The notes under the pieces were generated by a model. The model made no database searches and had not been told where the DNA came from. It was given only the letters and a program-made list of their open reading frames with translations. The translations under genes and the position numbers were made by a program. A DNA stretch of 12,275 nucleotides from positions 1 through 12,275 of the forward strand of contig URTF01000062.1 in assembly GCA_900550695.1 (NCBI GenBank), given 5' to 3'. This DNA is from an uncultured Ruminococcus sp. (GTDB lineage Bacteria; Bacillota; Clostridia; Oscillospirales; Ruminococcaceae). Positions 1 through 7,598 of this stretch are shown piece by piece. Each line of letters begins with the position of its first letter. Position 1 is the stretch's first letter.

Positions 1-87
1 GTTTACAATGTACTACAATAATTTGTAAATAGTTTGATAAAAATTAGTTCACTTGTTGAATTACCGTGTATTTTGTGCGATTTGCCA

Positions 88-116
88 TTGACTTTTTGCA
101 AATAAAATGTTATAAT
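88..116 (+). promoter_or_regulatory. sigma-A promoter of secDF
   Basis: TTGACT at 88-93 and TATAAT at 111-116 are separated by exactly 17 bases, a near-perfect housekeeping promoter. The expected start near 123 gives a leader of about 45 bases. The leader contains a short inverted repeat (TGTCG at 131-135, CGACA at 147-151) and AGGAGG at 157-162. The remainder of 1-87 is AT-rich with no gene visible. Confidence 0.85.
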
Positions 117-169
117 TAAACGATAATTTGTGTCGGAGTATTTTTTCGACAATTTTAGGAGGTTAAAAC

Positions 170-1573
170 GTGAGAAAGGTCAAAAAACCTGTCTTCTTCG
201 TTGTATTACTGCTGATAGTGCTTTTCACACTTTCCGTTTTCTTCGGATTCAGCACTTATTACGGAGATATGAAGACAGTCCACATCAAGGGTCTGGATAA
301 TATCCGTTTCGGTATCGACATCAAGGGCGGTGTCGACGTAACATTTACTCCGCCGGAGGACGTTGAAGCTACCGATGCGAATATGGATGCCGCAAAGGAA
401 GTTATCGTTCAAAGAATGGTAAACCTCGGTATCACCGACTATGAATGTTATATCGACTACGACAACAGCCGTATCATCGTTAGATTCCCTTGGAAAGACG
501 GCGAGACCGACTTCGATCCCGAATCTGCCGTAAAGGAACTCGGTGAAACCGCCGAACTTACATTCCGTGAGGGTCACGAAGTCGATGAACTCGGCGCACC
601 TGCAGGTATCACAGCAGAAAATGTTATCCTCGTCGGCTCGGATATCCAGGAAGCATACAGAGCCTACAGCAGCGAAGGCGCAGGAGAATACGTCGTAAGC
701 CTTACGCTTACCGAATCGGGCAAACAGAAATTTGCTGATGCTACAGCAAAGCTTTACAAGGAAAACGGTGTTATCTCTATCTGGATGGACGATACTTGTA
801 TCTCCTATCCGACAGTAAGCGCAGTTATCACAGACGGCAAGGCTCAGATCAGCGGTAGCTTTGACGCTGAAAGCTCAAAGGCTCTCGCAGACAAGATCAA
901 CTCGGGCGCACTTCCGTTCAAGCTTGTAACAGCAAGCTTCTCCACTATCTCACCAAGCCTCGGCTCGGGCGCACTTCACGCAATGATCGTTGCAGGTATA
1001 ATCGCATTTGCGTTTATTGCTGTTTATATAATCGTTATCTACCGTCTGCCGGGCATTGTTGCAACTATCGCCCTCGTGGGTCAGGTCGCAGGCACACTTG
1101 CATTCGTTTCGGGATACTTCGGATTTATGAACGGCTCTATCCTCACTATCCCCGGCATCGCAGGTATTATCCTTGCAGTCGGAATGGGCGTTGATGCGAA
1201 CGTTATCACTTCCGAACGTATCAAGGAAGAGCTTTACAAGGGCAAGACACTTGACGGTGCTATAGAATCGGGCTTCAAGACTGCATTTACCGCTATCCTC
1301 GACGGCAATATCACAATGGTACTCGTTGCTATCATACTTATGGGTGCATTCGGTACTCCTGACAGTGTGTTCGCAAAGATACTCCATTTCGCATTCTTTA
1401 TGTTCGGTCCGTCAACAGCAGGTACGATCTATTCGTTCGGCTTTACACTCGTTTCGGGCGTAATCCTCAACCTTTTCTTCGGTGTATTCTGCTCAAGACT
1501 CATGCTCTCTTCCCTCTCAAAGTTCAAAGCCTTGAGAAATCCTGTTCTTTACGGAGGTAAGAAAAATGCATAA
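170..1573 (+). CDS. secD: protein translocase subunit SecD
   Basis: SecD is an integral membrane subunit of the Sec translocon accessory complex. It uses the proton gradient to pull exported proteins across the membrane. The 467-residue protein has a first membrane segment at about residues 7-27, the D1 motif FGIDIKGG at 47-54, a large extracytoplasmic P1-type region, and a block of five further membrane segments from about 270 on. The signature VGMGVDANV (337-345) holds Asp342, which aligns with the proton-relay aspartate of the family, followed by ERIKEEL. The length is typical of clostridial SecD, shorter than the roughly 600 residues of Escherichia coli. The start is GTG, 7 bases after AGGAGG (157-162). 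The last eight bases overlap secF, so the pair is probably translationally coupled and assembled as a complex. Confidence 0.97.
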   Translation: MRKVKKPVFFVVLLLIVLFTLSVFFGFSTYYGDMKTVHIKGLDNIRFGIDIKGGVDVTFTPPEDVEATDANMDAAKEVIVQRMVNLGITDYECYIDYDNSRIIVRFPWKDGETDFDPESAVKELGETAELTFREGHEVDELGAPAGITAENVILVGSDIQEAYRAYSSEGAGEYVVSLTLTESGKQKFADATAKLYKENGVISIWMDDTCISYPTVSAVITDGKAQISGSFDAESSKALADKINSGALPFKLVTASFSTISPSLGSGALHAMIVAGIIAFAFIAVYIIVIYRLPGIVATIALVGQVAGTLAFVSGYFGFMNGSILTIPGIAGIILAVGMGVDANVITSERIKEELYKGKTLDGAIESGFKTAFTAILDGNITMVLVAIILMGAFGTPDSVFAKILHFAFFMFGPSTAGTIYSFGFTLVSGVILNLFFGVFCSRLMLSSLSKFKALRNPVLYGGKKNA

Positions 1574-2525
1574 GACTAACATTGATTTTATCGGAAAGAG
1601 AAAGCTTTTCTTCACGATCTCGATCGTTCTCGTTGCATTCTCTATCCTTTCTACCTTTATTTTTGGTGTTGACCTTGATATTCAGTTCAAGGGCGGTACG
1701 ATCATCACCTACGTTTATGACGGTGAACTTAACTGCGATAACTTCACGGACGATGCAAAAGAGATCCTCGGAGGCATAGGCGTTCAATACACCACAGGCG
1801 TTGACTTTTCTTCGGGCAAGAGCAACATCCAGCTCTCCCTCACATCTACCTCGGGACTTTCTTCCGATAAGCAGTTCGAGCTTACAAATTCTCTCACCGA
1901 AAAGTATGCGGAAAACAACATTGAACTTGTTGAATCTTCAGATGTTTCCCCTTCCTCGGGACGTGAATTTTTCCTTAAATGTATCGTTGCCGTAATTCTC
2001 TCCTCTGTCGTACTTGTAATTTATATTGCTATCCGATTCAAGAAGATCGGCGGCTGGCTCGCAGGTATCTGTGCTATCATCGCACTTCTCCACGACTGTA
2101 TCATCGTTTACGGTACATTCATCGTCTGCGGTATGCCTATCAATGCAAACTTTATGGCAGTTGTTCTTACGATCCTCGGTTACTCGATCAACAACACTAT
2201 CGTTATCTACGACAGAATCCGCGAGAACTCCAAGCTTTACGGCAAAAAGATGACAAGAGAAGAAAACGTAAATATGAGCATCAACCAAAGCATCACACGT
2301 TCGCTCAATACTTCTATAACGACCGTTGTTGCAATGCTCGCAGTTACCATTGTTGCCGCAGTTTACGGCGTAACTTCCATTATCTCGTTCTCACTTCCTG
2401 TAATGGTCGGAATGATCGCAGGCACATACTCTTCAGTATGTCTTGTAGCTGTACTCTGGTCATACCTTGAAAGCAAAAAGACACCTCGCAAGAATGCTCC
2501 AAAGGCTGCTGCAAAGCAGGCATAA
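1566..2525 (+). CDS. secF: protein translocase subunit SecF
   Basis: SecF is the second RND-like half of the SecDF export motor. The 319-residue protein starts with a membrane segment (about 14-33), then the F1-type motif DLDIQFKGGT (36-45), a short extracytoplasmic domain, and five membrane segments from about 138 to 300. ALLHDCIIVYG (173-183) carries the conserved aspartate Asp177, and GYSINNTIVIYDRIREN (205-221) is the family signature. The second Asn of that motif stands where E. coli SecF has Asp. GGAGG at 1553-1557, inside the secD 3' end, is 8 bases before the ATG and fixes this start. The tail (about 303-319) is rich in Lys and Ala and is probably cytoplasmic. The gene is the last in the secD-secF operon and is followed at once by a terminator. 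Confidence 0.97.
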   Translation: MHKTNIDFIGKRKLFFTISIVLVAFSILSTFIFGVDLDIQFKGGTIITYVYDGELNCDNFTDDAKEILGGIGVQYTTGVDFSSGKSNIQLSLTSTSGLSSDKQFELTNSLTEKYAENNIELVESSDVSPSSGREFFLKCIVAVILSSVVLVIYIAIRFKKIGGWLAGICAIIALLHDCIIVYGTFIVCGMPINANFMAVVLTILGYSINNTIVIYDRIRENSKLYGKKMTREENVNMSINQSITRSLNTSITTVVAMLAVTIVAAVYGVTSIISFSLPVMVGMIAGTYSSVCLVAVLWSYLESKKTPRKNAPKAAAKQA

Positions 2526-2540
2526 TACTAAACATTCTCA

Positions 2541-2580
2541 AAGAGCAGTTTTTCAAACAGAGAAACTGCTCTGTTTTTTT
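2541..2580 (+). terminator. intrinsic terminator of secDF
   Basis: AGAGCAGTTT at 2542-2551 pairs perfectly with AAACTGCTCT at 2563-2572 around an 11-base loop, followed by G and a run of seven T (2574-2580). It lies 16 bases after the secF stop. Confidence 0.9.
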
Positions 2581-2592
2581 GTTCAAAATGCC

Positions 2593-2621
2593 TTGACTTT
2601 ATTGCTGTTTTATTCTATAAT
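2593..2621 (+). promoter_or_regulatory. sigma-A promoter of glyS
   Basis: TTGACT at 2593-2598 and TATAAT at 2616-2621 are 17 bases apart. The -35 box starts only 13 bases after the T-run of the secDF terminator. The leader before the glyS ATG is only about 65 bases and AT-rich, too short for a T-box riboswitch. AAGGTGG at 2677-2683 is the ribosome binding site, 9 bases before ATG. Confidence 0.85.
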
Positions 2622-2692
2622 TATAAGTGATAGTTTTTTAGAAAATACTTATTTTTCCAAGGTGAAAAATAAAGATAAGGTGGTTTATAAAA

Positions 2693-4066
2693 ATGGCAGA
2701 AAAATCAATGGACAAGATCGTTGCACTCTGTAAGGGCAGAGGATTTGTTTACCCCGGCTCCGAAATTTACGGCGGTCTTGCAAACACTTGGGACTACGGT
2801 CCTCTCGGCGTTGAACTCAAGAACAACATCAAAAAAGCATGGTGGAAAAAATTCGTTCAGGAAAGCCCTTACAATGTTGGACTTGACTCCGCTATACTTA
2901 TGAATCCTCAGACATGGGTTGCTTCGGGACACCTCGGCGGCTTCTCCGACCCTCTTATGGACTGCAAAGCCTGCAAGACACGTCACCGTGCAGACAAGCT
3001 CATCGAGGATTTTGACGGCACAAACACAGGCGGCTGGTCCAACGAACAGCTCGTTAATTACATCAAGGAAAAGGGCATCAAATGCCCCGTCTGCGGCAAG
3101 CAGGATTTCACTGATATCCGTCAGTTCAACCTTATGTTCAAGACCTTCCAGGGCGTTACTGAGGACTCCAAGTCTGAAATTTACCTCCGTCCGGAAACAG
3201 CTCAGGGTATCTTTGTAAACTTCGCAAATATCCAGCGTACAACACGTAAAAAAGTTCCTTTCGGCGTTGGTCAGATCGGTAAATCCTTCAGAAACGAGAT
3301 CACTCCCGGCAACTTCATCTTCCGTGTCCGTGAATTCGAGCAGATGGAACTTGAATTCTTCTGCAAGCCCGGCACAGACCTCGAATGGTTCAGCTTCTGG
3401 AGAAAATACTGCAAGGACTGGCTTCTCAGCCTCGGCATCAAGGAAGAAGACCTCCGTCTCCGTGACCACGATCCCGAAGAGCTTTGCTTCTACTCCAAGG
3501 CAACAACCGACTTCGAGTACAAGTTCCCATTCGGCTGGGGCGAGCTTTGGGGCATCGCAGACAGAACCGACTACGACCTCACACAGCACCAGAACGAAAG
3601 CGGCAAATCGCTCGAATACTTCGACCCAGATGACAACTCCAAGTACATTCCTTACGTTATCGAACCGTCACTCGGCGTTGAGCGTCTTTTCCTCACTATC
3701 GTTTGCAATGCTTACGATGAGGAAACTATCGGCGAGGGTGATGTAAGAACGGTTATGCACCTCCACCCTGCCCTTGCACCTGTTAAGGCAGCAGTTCTTC
3801 CGCTCACGAAGAAGCTCAAAGAACCTGCAATGGAAGTTTACTCGATGCTTGCCAAGAAGTTCAATGTTGAATACGACGAAGCAGGTCAGATCGGTAAGCG
3901 TTACCGCCGTCAGGACGAGATCGGTACTCCTTTCTGCATCACTTACGACTTCGATACACTCGAAAAGGACGGCTGCGTAACAGTCCGTGACCGTGACACA
4001 ATGGAGCAGGAACGTGTTAAGATCGAAGACCTCGTTGCTTATCTCGACAAGAAGCTTGAATTCTGA
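2693..4066 (+). CDS. glyS: glycyl-tRNA synthetase, dimeric class II type
   Basis: This enzyme charges tRNA-Gly with glycine using ATP in the cytoplasm. The 457 residues match the single-chain alpha2 form found in Gram-positives, archaea and eukaryotes, not the alpha2-beta2 form of E. coli. The N-terminal family block is at about 8-55 (CKGRGFVYPGSE followed by LANTWDYGPLG). Two CxxC pairs (Cys91/Cys94 and Cys131/Cys134) form a probable zinc site. Motif 2 is at about 199-223 (FRNEITPGNF then FRVREFEQMELEFF) and motif 3 at 324-335 (EPSLGVERLFLT). The C-terminal anticodon-binding domain starts near 355 (HLHPALAPVKAAVLPL). Codon choice is strongly biased to C-ending codons, as expected for a highly expressed gene. 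It is monocistronic, with its own promoter and terminator. Confidence 0.97.
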   Translation: MAEKSMDKIVALCKGRGFVYPGSEIYGGLANTWDYGPLGVELKNNIKKAWWKKFVQESPYNVGLDSAILMNPQTWVASGHLGGFSDPLMDCKACKTRHRADKLIEDFDGTNTGGWSNEQLVNYIKEKGIKCPVCGKQDFTDIRQFNLMFKTFQGVTEDSKSEIYLRPETAQGIFVNFANIQRTTRKKVPFGVGQIGKSFRNEITPGNFIFRVREFEQMELEFFCKPGTDLEWFSFWRKYCKDWLLSLGIKEEDLRLRDHDPEELCFYSKATTDFEYKFPFGWGELWGIADRTDYDLTQHQNESGKSLEYFDPDDNSKYIPYVIEPSLGVERLFLTIVCNAYDEETIGEGDVRTVMHLHPALAPVKAAVLPLTKKLKEPAMEVYSMLAKKFNVEYDEAGQIGKRYRRQDEIGTPFCITYDFDTLEKDGCVTVRDRDTMEQERVKIEDLVAYLDKKLEF

Positions 4067-4088
4067 TCCTAAGCTATAAATACAAAAT

Positions 4089-4124
4089 AGCAGACGTATG
4101 AACAAAACATACGCCTGCTTTTTT
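4089..4124 (+). terminator. intrinsic terminator of glyS
   Basis: A 12-bp stem with one A-C mismatch (4089-4100 with 4108-4119) has a 7-base loop and is followed by a run of T to 4124. It lies 22 bases after the glyS stop and faces right. Confidence 0.9.
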
Positions 4125-4130
4125 GATCAT

Positions 4131-4163
4131 AAAAAAAGCTCTGCAAACGAATGCAGAGCTTTT
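4131..4163 (-). terminator. intrinsic terminator of the XRE gene, tail-to-tail with the glyS terminator
   Basis: AAAAGCTCTGCA (4134-4145) pairs perfectly over 12 bases with TGCAGAGCTTTT (4152-4163) around a 6-base loop. On the minus strand the stem ends in seven T (4137 down to 4131), so it terminates the XRE gene, whose stop codon is at 4170-4172. It sits back-to-back with the glyS terminator at the convergent junction. Confidence 0.88.
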
Positions 4164-4169
4164 AATATT

Positions 4170-4493
4170 TTATGCAATAGGATTCTTGGGTTTTCTTCCT
4201 CGTTTCGCCTTGGGTGCATTGAATTCTTCATCACGCTTCTTTGCAAGCTCATCAAAATCAGCCTTTTCCATAGCTTCCTTTGACCAGTTCTGAGTGCTGT
4301 CATCGGTAAGACCCATAAGATAATCTATGCTTGTTTCATAAAAGATCGCAAGCTTTTCCATTATGATCAAAGACGGTTCAAGCTCACCCGTTTCATATCT
4401 TGAATATGTCTGCTGAGTACAGCCGAGATAATTTGCAAGATTTTTCTGCATCAGATCCTTGTCCTCTCTGATCGAACGTATTCTGAGTGTCAT
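4170..4493 (-). CDS. XRE-family helix-turn-helix regulator with basic tail
   Basis: This is a small cytoplasmic DNA-binding protein of the Cro/CI (HTH_3) type. In the 107-residue form starting MTLRIRS, the HTH domain covers about residues 4-60: the helices run RIRSIREDKDLMQKNLANYL and then TQQTYSRYETGELEPSL, the classic XRE recognition segment. It is followed by FYETSIDYLMGL, typical of the fourth and fifth helices. A charged linker leads to a very basic C-terminus, KAKRGRKPKNP (94-104), resembling an AT-hook core. A GTG at 4503-4505 could extend the protein by four residues, but it is only 2 bases from AAGGAG (complement of 4508-4513). The ATG at 4491-4493 is 14 bases away and is preferred, although that spacing is long. 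The palindrome at 4527-4545 just upstream suggests autoregulation. The regulated targets are unknown; the PTS gene next door is a candidate. Confidence 0.88.
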   Translation of the reverse strand: MTLRIRSIREDKDLMQKNLANYLGCTQQTYSRYETGELEPSLIIMEKLAIFYETSIDYLMGLTDDSTQNWSKEAMEKADFDELAKKRDEEFNAPKAKRGRKPKNPIA

Positions 4494-4526
4494 AAAAACA
4501 ACCACTGCTCCTTATATCTAAAATAG

Positions 4527-4545
4527 TAATAGTATTCTACTATTA
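4527..4545. promoter_or_regulatory. palindromic operator candidate upstream of the XRE gene
   Basis: TAATAGTA (4527-4534) and TACTATTA (4538-4545) are perfect 8-base inverted repeats around TTC. The site is only 13 bases upstream of the XRE ribosome binding site, where an autoregulator would bind. It overlaps AT-rich sequence that could hold the minus-strand -10 region, although I do not see an unambiguous sigma-A promoter there. Confidence 0.5.
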
Positions 4546-4598
4546 TTATCTCATATTCACGAAGCTAATCGTTTTATTACACCCACTGCGAATAATTT

Positions 4599-4708
4599 GT
4601 TAATAATTACGTTAATATTAAGGTCAAATATTAACAAGATACGTCTTAAATCTCTTTGTTCTTTGATTGCCTGTTCATATTGTGTTAATATACGTCTTTA
4701 TTGTTAAT
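4599..4708. repeat. cluster of GTTAAT half-sites in the XRE/PTS gap
   Basis: GTTAAT occurs in direct orientation at 4599-4604, 4611-4616, 4684-4689 and 4703-4708, and inverted (ATTAAC) at 4630-4635. GTTAATATT (4611-4619) and AATATTAAC (4627-4635) form a perfect 9-bp inverted repeat with a 7-base spacer. A short direct repeat TACGTCTT occurs at 4640-4647 and 4691-4698. There is no ORF in 4514-4774; the stretch is strongly AT-rich, looks regulatory, and lies downstream of the PTS gene and upstream of the XRE gene. Part of the repetition may reflect AT-richness alone. Confidence 0.4.
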
Positions 4709-4726
4709 CGAGCAGATTTCTTTTTA

Positions 4727-4768
4727 TACAAAAAGCTTGCTGCAGATCAAATTTTCGCAGCAAGCTTT
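4727..4768 (-). terminator. intrinsic terminator of the PTS gene
   Basis: GCAGCAAGCTTT (4757-4768) pairs perfectly over 12 bases with AAAGCTTGCTGC (4732-4743), loop 13 bases. On the minus strand the stem runs into five T. It lies just past the PTS stop codon at 4775-4777. Confidence 0.85.
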
Positions 4769-4774
4769 CATATT

Positions 4775-6856
4775 TTATTCGATTTTATTTAACTTTAAAA
4801 GTTCTTCTCCGATCGATGTTTTACCCTCTTTGCGAAGCGTTATTTCTCTGTAATCGTCCGAGTTGCAGACGACTAAAACTGCCGTAGTATCGTAACCCTC
4901 GCCCGAAATTGCTTCATCATCGAATGTCAGAAGCGTGTCACCGACCTTTATCTTGTCACCGTCCCTGACGTGCGCTTCAAAAAATCTTCCGCCGAGCTTT
5001 ACCGTGTCTATTCCAACGTGGATAAGAACTTCCGCACCGCTTTCCGAAACGATATTTACAGCGTGTTTAGTATCAAAAACGCTTTCTACAGTGCCATTGC
5101 AGGGCGAATATATCCGTCCGCATTCCGACTTTATTGCAAATCCTTTGCCGAGTGTTTCGGTCGAGAAAACTTCGTCTTTGACCTGCGAAAGAGGAATGAC
5201 TTCGCCGCTTGTGAACGCACACAGCGTTTCGTGATCGGCTGAAAACGCTTTTTCTTCACGCACAAGAGCATCGTCAAAGCTGTCCGAAAGCGGATCATCC
5301 ATATGATCTTCGAGCGCCGACTTTATTACCGAAACCTTTGGACCGAAAACTATCTGTATGCCGTTGCCCTTGCGGATAACACCCGATGCTCCGCTCGCTT
5401 TGAGAGTGCTTTCATCGGTGAGGTCGGTGTTTTTGACCGTTACACGAAGCCTCGTTGCACAGCAGTCAAGGTCGCTGATATTGTCCTTGCCGCCAAGCCC
5501 TTTGAGGAGCAGCTCACTCGTTTTGTCACCGCTTTTCTTATTGTAATCCGCACGGGTGTAAAGCTTGACTTCGCCGTTATCGGCGTCACGTCCCGGCGTT
5601 TTAAGGTCAAGCTTTGTTATCATAAAATAGAAAACGTAATAGTAAACAACGGCGTAGATAAGTCCGATTATCACTATCCATATCCAGTTAGTCTTTGCGT
5701 TGCCCTGCAAAATTCCGAACAGCGTAAGGTCGATAAGTCCGCCCGAAAATGTCATTCCCACGCCGACATTGAAAATATGCATAAGCATATAGGAAAGTCC
5801 TGCGAGAACACAGTGAACGCCGTACATCAGCGGTGCTGCGAAAAGGAACGTGAATTCAAGCGGCTCGGTTATGCCCGTTATCATCGAGGTGAGCGCTGCC
5901 GAAAGCAGCAGTCCCCCGACCGCTTTTTTCTTTTCGGGACGTGCGGCTCTGTACATTGCGAACGCCGCTGCAGGAAGTCCGAATATCATAAACGGGAATT
6001 TGCCCGTCATAAATCTTGTTGCGGAAACGGAGAAAGGCTCTGCCGAATTTGAAGCAAGCTCGGCGAAGAAAATGTTCTGCGCACCCGAAACAAGAGTGCC
6101 GTCAATGAGCATCGAGCCGCCCAGCTCCGTCTGCCAGAACGGCATATAGAAAACGTGATGAAGTCCGAACGGTATCAGCGCACGTTCAATTATTCCGTAT
6201 ATCCAAGTGCCTGCGTATCCCGATTCAAGGACAAGCGTTCCGAGCCGTGAGATCCCCGTCTGAACAGGCTGCCAGATAAAGAACATCGCCGCTCCGACTA
6301 TAAGATAGACAACGCTACAAACGATAGGTACGAATCTTGTTCCGCCGAAGAACGACAGCACCTGCGGCAGTTCGGTCTTGTAAAATCTGTTGTGGAGAGC
6401 CGCCACGCCAAGTCCGACAATTATGCCGCCGAATACACCCATCTGGAGCGTAGTTATTCCGAGAACGCTCGCTGTCGAATTTGCAGGGAGCGCTTCAACG
6501 CCGCCTCTTGCTGTAATGAGCGCAGATATCGCCGTATTCATCACAAGGTAGGATATTGCGCCCGAAAGAGCGGCGACCTCCTTTTCCTTTTTCGCCATAC
6601 CTATAGCAACGCCCATTGCAAACAGCAGTGCAAGATTGTCAAAAACGACACTTCCCGTTTTGCTCATTATTTCAAGTATCGTATAGAGAATGCCACCCTC
6701 TTTTATCACCGAGGTCAGGTGATACGTTTCAAGTGTTGTTGCGTTCGTGAATGAACTTCCTATCCCGAGCAGAAGTCCTGCAATAGGCAGAAGCGCTATC
6801 GGGAGCATAAAAGAGCGCCCTACTCTCTGCAGGACGCTGAATATCTTATCTTTCAT
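4775..6856 (-). CDS. ptsG: PTS glucose-type transporter, EIICBA fusion
   Basis: This membrane permease imports and phosphorylates a hexose, most likely glucose (N-acetylglucosamine is the main alternative), using phosphate relayed from PEP through HPr. Domain order in the 693-residue form is IIC (about 1-425, many membrane segments), IIB (about 445-520), then IIA (about 550-693). Key features are GITEPLEF (328-335) in IIC; LDCCATRLRV in IIB, where Cys466 aligns with the phosphorylated cysteine and Cys465 is extra; and in IIA His598 (KHAV) and His613 (LIHVGIDTV), matching the two active-site histidines of EIIA-Glc. The stretches RALIPFGLHHVFYMPFWQT and LQGNAKTNWIW resemble Gram-positive PtsG more than NagE. 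The ATG at 6856 is chosen because AAAGGA lies 8 bases upstream; the open frame extends 34 codons further without support. The mnmM stop is 85 bases upstream, with no convincing promoter in the gap, so co-transcription is possible. Confidence 0.93.
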   Translation of the reverse strand: MKDKIFSVLQRVGRSFMLPIALLPIAGLLLGIGSSFTNATTLETYHLTSVIKEGGILYTILEIMSKTGSVVFDNLALLFAMGVAIGMAKKEKEVAALSGAISYLVMNTAISALITARGGVEALPANSTASVLGITTLQMGVFGGIIVGLGVAALHNRFYKTELPQVLSFFGGTRFVPIVCSVVYLIVGAAMFFIWQPVQTGISRLGTLVLESGYAGTWIYGIIERALIPFGLHHVFYMPFWQTELGGSMLIDGTLVSGAQNIFFAELASNSAEPFSVSATRFMTGKFPFMIFGLPAAAFAMYRAARPEKKKAVGGLLLSAALTSMITGITEPLEFTFLFAAPLMYGVHCVLAGLSYMLMHIFNVGVGMTFSGGLIDLTLFGILQGNAKTNWIWIVIIGLIYAVVYYYVFYFMITKLDLKTPGRDADNGEVKLYTRADYNKKSGDKTSELLLKGLGGKDNISDLDCCATRLRVTVKNTDLTDESTLKASGASGVIRKGNGIQIVFGPKVSVIKSALEDHMDDPLSDSFDDALVREEKAFSADHETLCAFTSGEVIPLSQVKDEVFSTETLGKGFAIKSECGRIYSPCNGTVESVFDTKHAVNIVSESGAEVLIHVGIDTVKLGGRFFEAHVRDGDKIKVGDTLLTFDDEAISGEGYDTTAVLVVCNSDDYREITLRKEGKTSIGEELLKLNKIE

Positions 6857-6941
6857 AAAACATATCCTTTCAGAAAAAATATCATAATTAGTATGACAAT
6901 TTCCGAAGAGATAATTAATGTAAAAATTTGCTTTGAAAAAA

Positions 6942-7508
6942 TTATCCCCGATAAACAAAAACAGGTATCGGATAACAGTTCGTTCTGTTGGAAAAATCCG
7001 CTGTCACAACGGTAAATTCCGAGCTTTCTATCGACTTTGCATATTCGAGAAGAGCGTCACGCTCCTCAAAGCCATTTTCTCTGCCATAGTAGATTATCAT
7101 CGAAAGCAGACCGCCCTCTTTGAGAAGCGAAAGTGATTTTTCGACCGCTTCAAGGCTTGAAGCTTTTTCTGTGTGAACATTGTGGTCGCCGCCCGGCAGC
7201 CAGCCGAAGTTGAACGTTATGCAGGAAACGCTTTCGGGCGAAGCATATTTGTCCATATCCGTATGACTTCCGAGGACAAGCTCCGCTCTGTCGGAAAGTC
7301 CCCGTTCCGCAAGAAGCTGTGCGGTACTGTCAATAGCCGACTGCTGGATATCGAACGAAACGACCTTTCCGCTCCCGCCGACCAGCTCGCATAAAAATGC
7401 AGTATCGAAGCCTCGTCCTGCCGTTGCATCTATGCATATATCGCCGCTTTTTACGACCTGCGAAATAACATTTTTGGAAATATCAAGTGCGCTTATCTGT
7501 TTTTTCAT
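6942..7508 (-). CDS. mnmM: tRNA mnm5s2U34-forming methyltransferase MnmM (YtqB family)
   Basis: This is a class I SAM-dependent methyltransferase of the YtqB group, long annotated as a putative rRNA methylase. The Bacillus subtilis member was shown to be MnmM, which methylates nm5s2U at wobble position 34 of tRNA. The 188-residue form has the SAM-binding motif DATAGRGFDTAFL (27-39), an acidic loop FDIQ (52-55), the family signature FNFGWLPGGDH (99-109) and a C-terminal NCYPIPVFVY segment (177-186). Length fits the family (about 190). The start is the ATG at 7506-7508, with AAAGGA 9 bases upstream; an ATG three codons earlier directly abuts that Shine-Dalgarno and is unlikely. It has its own promoter at 7531-7559, divergent from pdxY. 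Family assignment is firm; the exact tRNA role is inferred from the B. subtilis homologue. Confidence 0.88.
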   Translation of the reverse strand: MKKQISALDISKNVISQVVKSGDICIDATAGRGFDTAFLCELVGGSGKVVSFDIQQSAIDSTAQLLAERGLSDRAELVLGSHTDMDKYASPESVSCITFNFGWLPGGDHNVHTEKASSLEAVEKSLSLLKEGGLLSMIIYYGRENGFEERDALLEYAKSIESSEFTVVTADFSNRTNCYPIPVFVYRG

Positions 7509-7530
7509 TAGAACCATTCCTTTCCTATAA

Positions 7531-7559
7531 ATTGTACACTCTGAAAAGATTTTTGTCAA
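7531..7559 (-). promoter_or_regulatory. sigma-A promoter of mnmM
   Basis: On the minus strand TTGACA (complement of 7554-7559) and TACAAT (complement of 7531-7536) are 17 bases apart. The -10 box is only about 7 bases upstream of the ribosome binding site, so the leader is short. Confidence 0.85.
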
Positions 7560-7598
7560 GCTTAACGAAATGCCGAATAAGCTTTAACATAAAATCAT

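Noticed and set aside
2..29. TTTACAA/TTGTAAA inverted repeat upstream of secD as an operator
   Set aside because: The arms are only 7 AT-rich bases with a 14-base spacer, well upstream of the promoter; chance is likely and the left context is missing.
2705..3589. 294-codon open frame antisense to glyS
   Set aside because: It lies entirely inside glyS, which is firmly identified. Its composition follows from the biased codon use of glyS, and it has no ribosome binding site or recognisable domain.
5239..5252. cre-like TGAAAACGCTTTTT inside the PTS gene
   Set aside because: It fails the terminal CA of the consensus and lies far inside the coding sequence.
5303..6052. 249-codon plus-strand frame inside the PTS gene
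   Set aside because: Antisense shadow of the PTS coding sequence; the product is Cys/Arg/His-rich and resembles no family.
6886..6894. AATTAGTAT before the PTS gene as a third MITE end
   Set aside because: No matching TACTAATT end or hairpin core lies nearby, and the 9-mer alone is expected by chance in AT-rich DNA.
6910..6946. GATAATT/AATTATC inverted repeat after mnmM as a terminator
   Set aside because: The stem is AT-only apart from one pair, the loop is 23 bases and there is no T-run in the right place; it does not qualify as an intrinsic terminator.
6857..6958. 34-codon N-terminal extension of the PTS protein
   Set aside because: The extension lacks family similarity and overlaps the mnmM 3' end, while AAAGGA sits 8 bases before the ATG at 6856.
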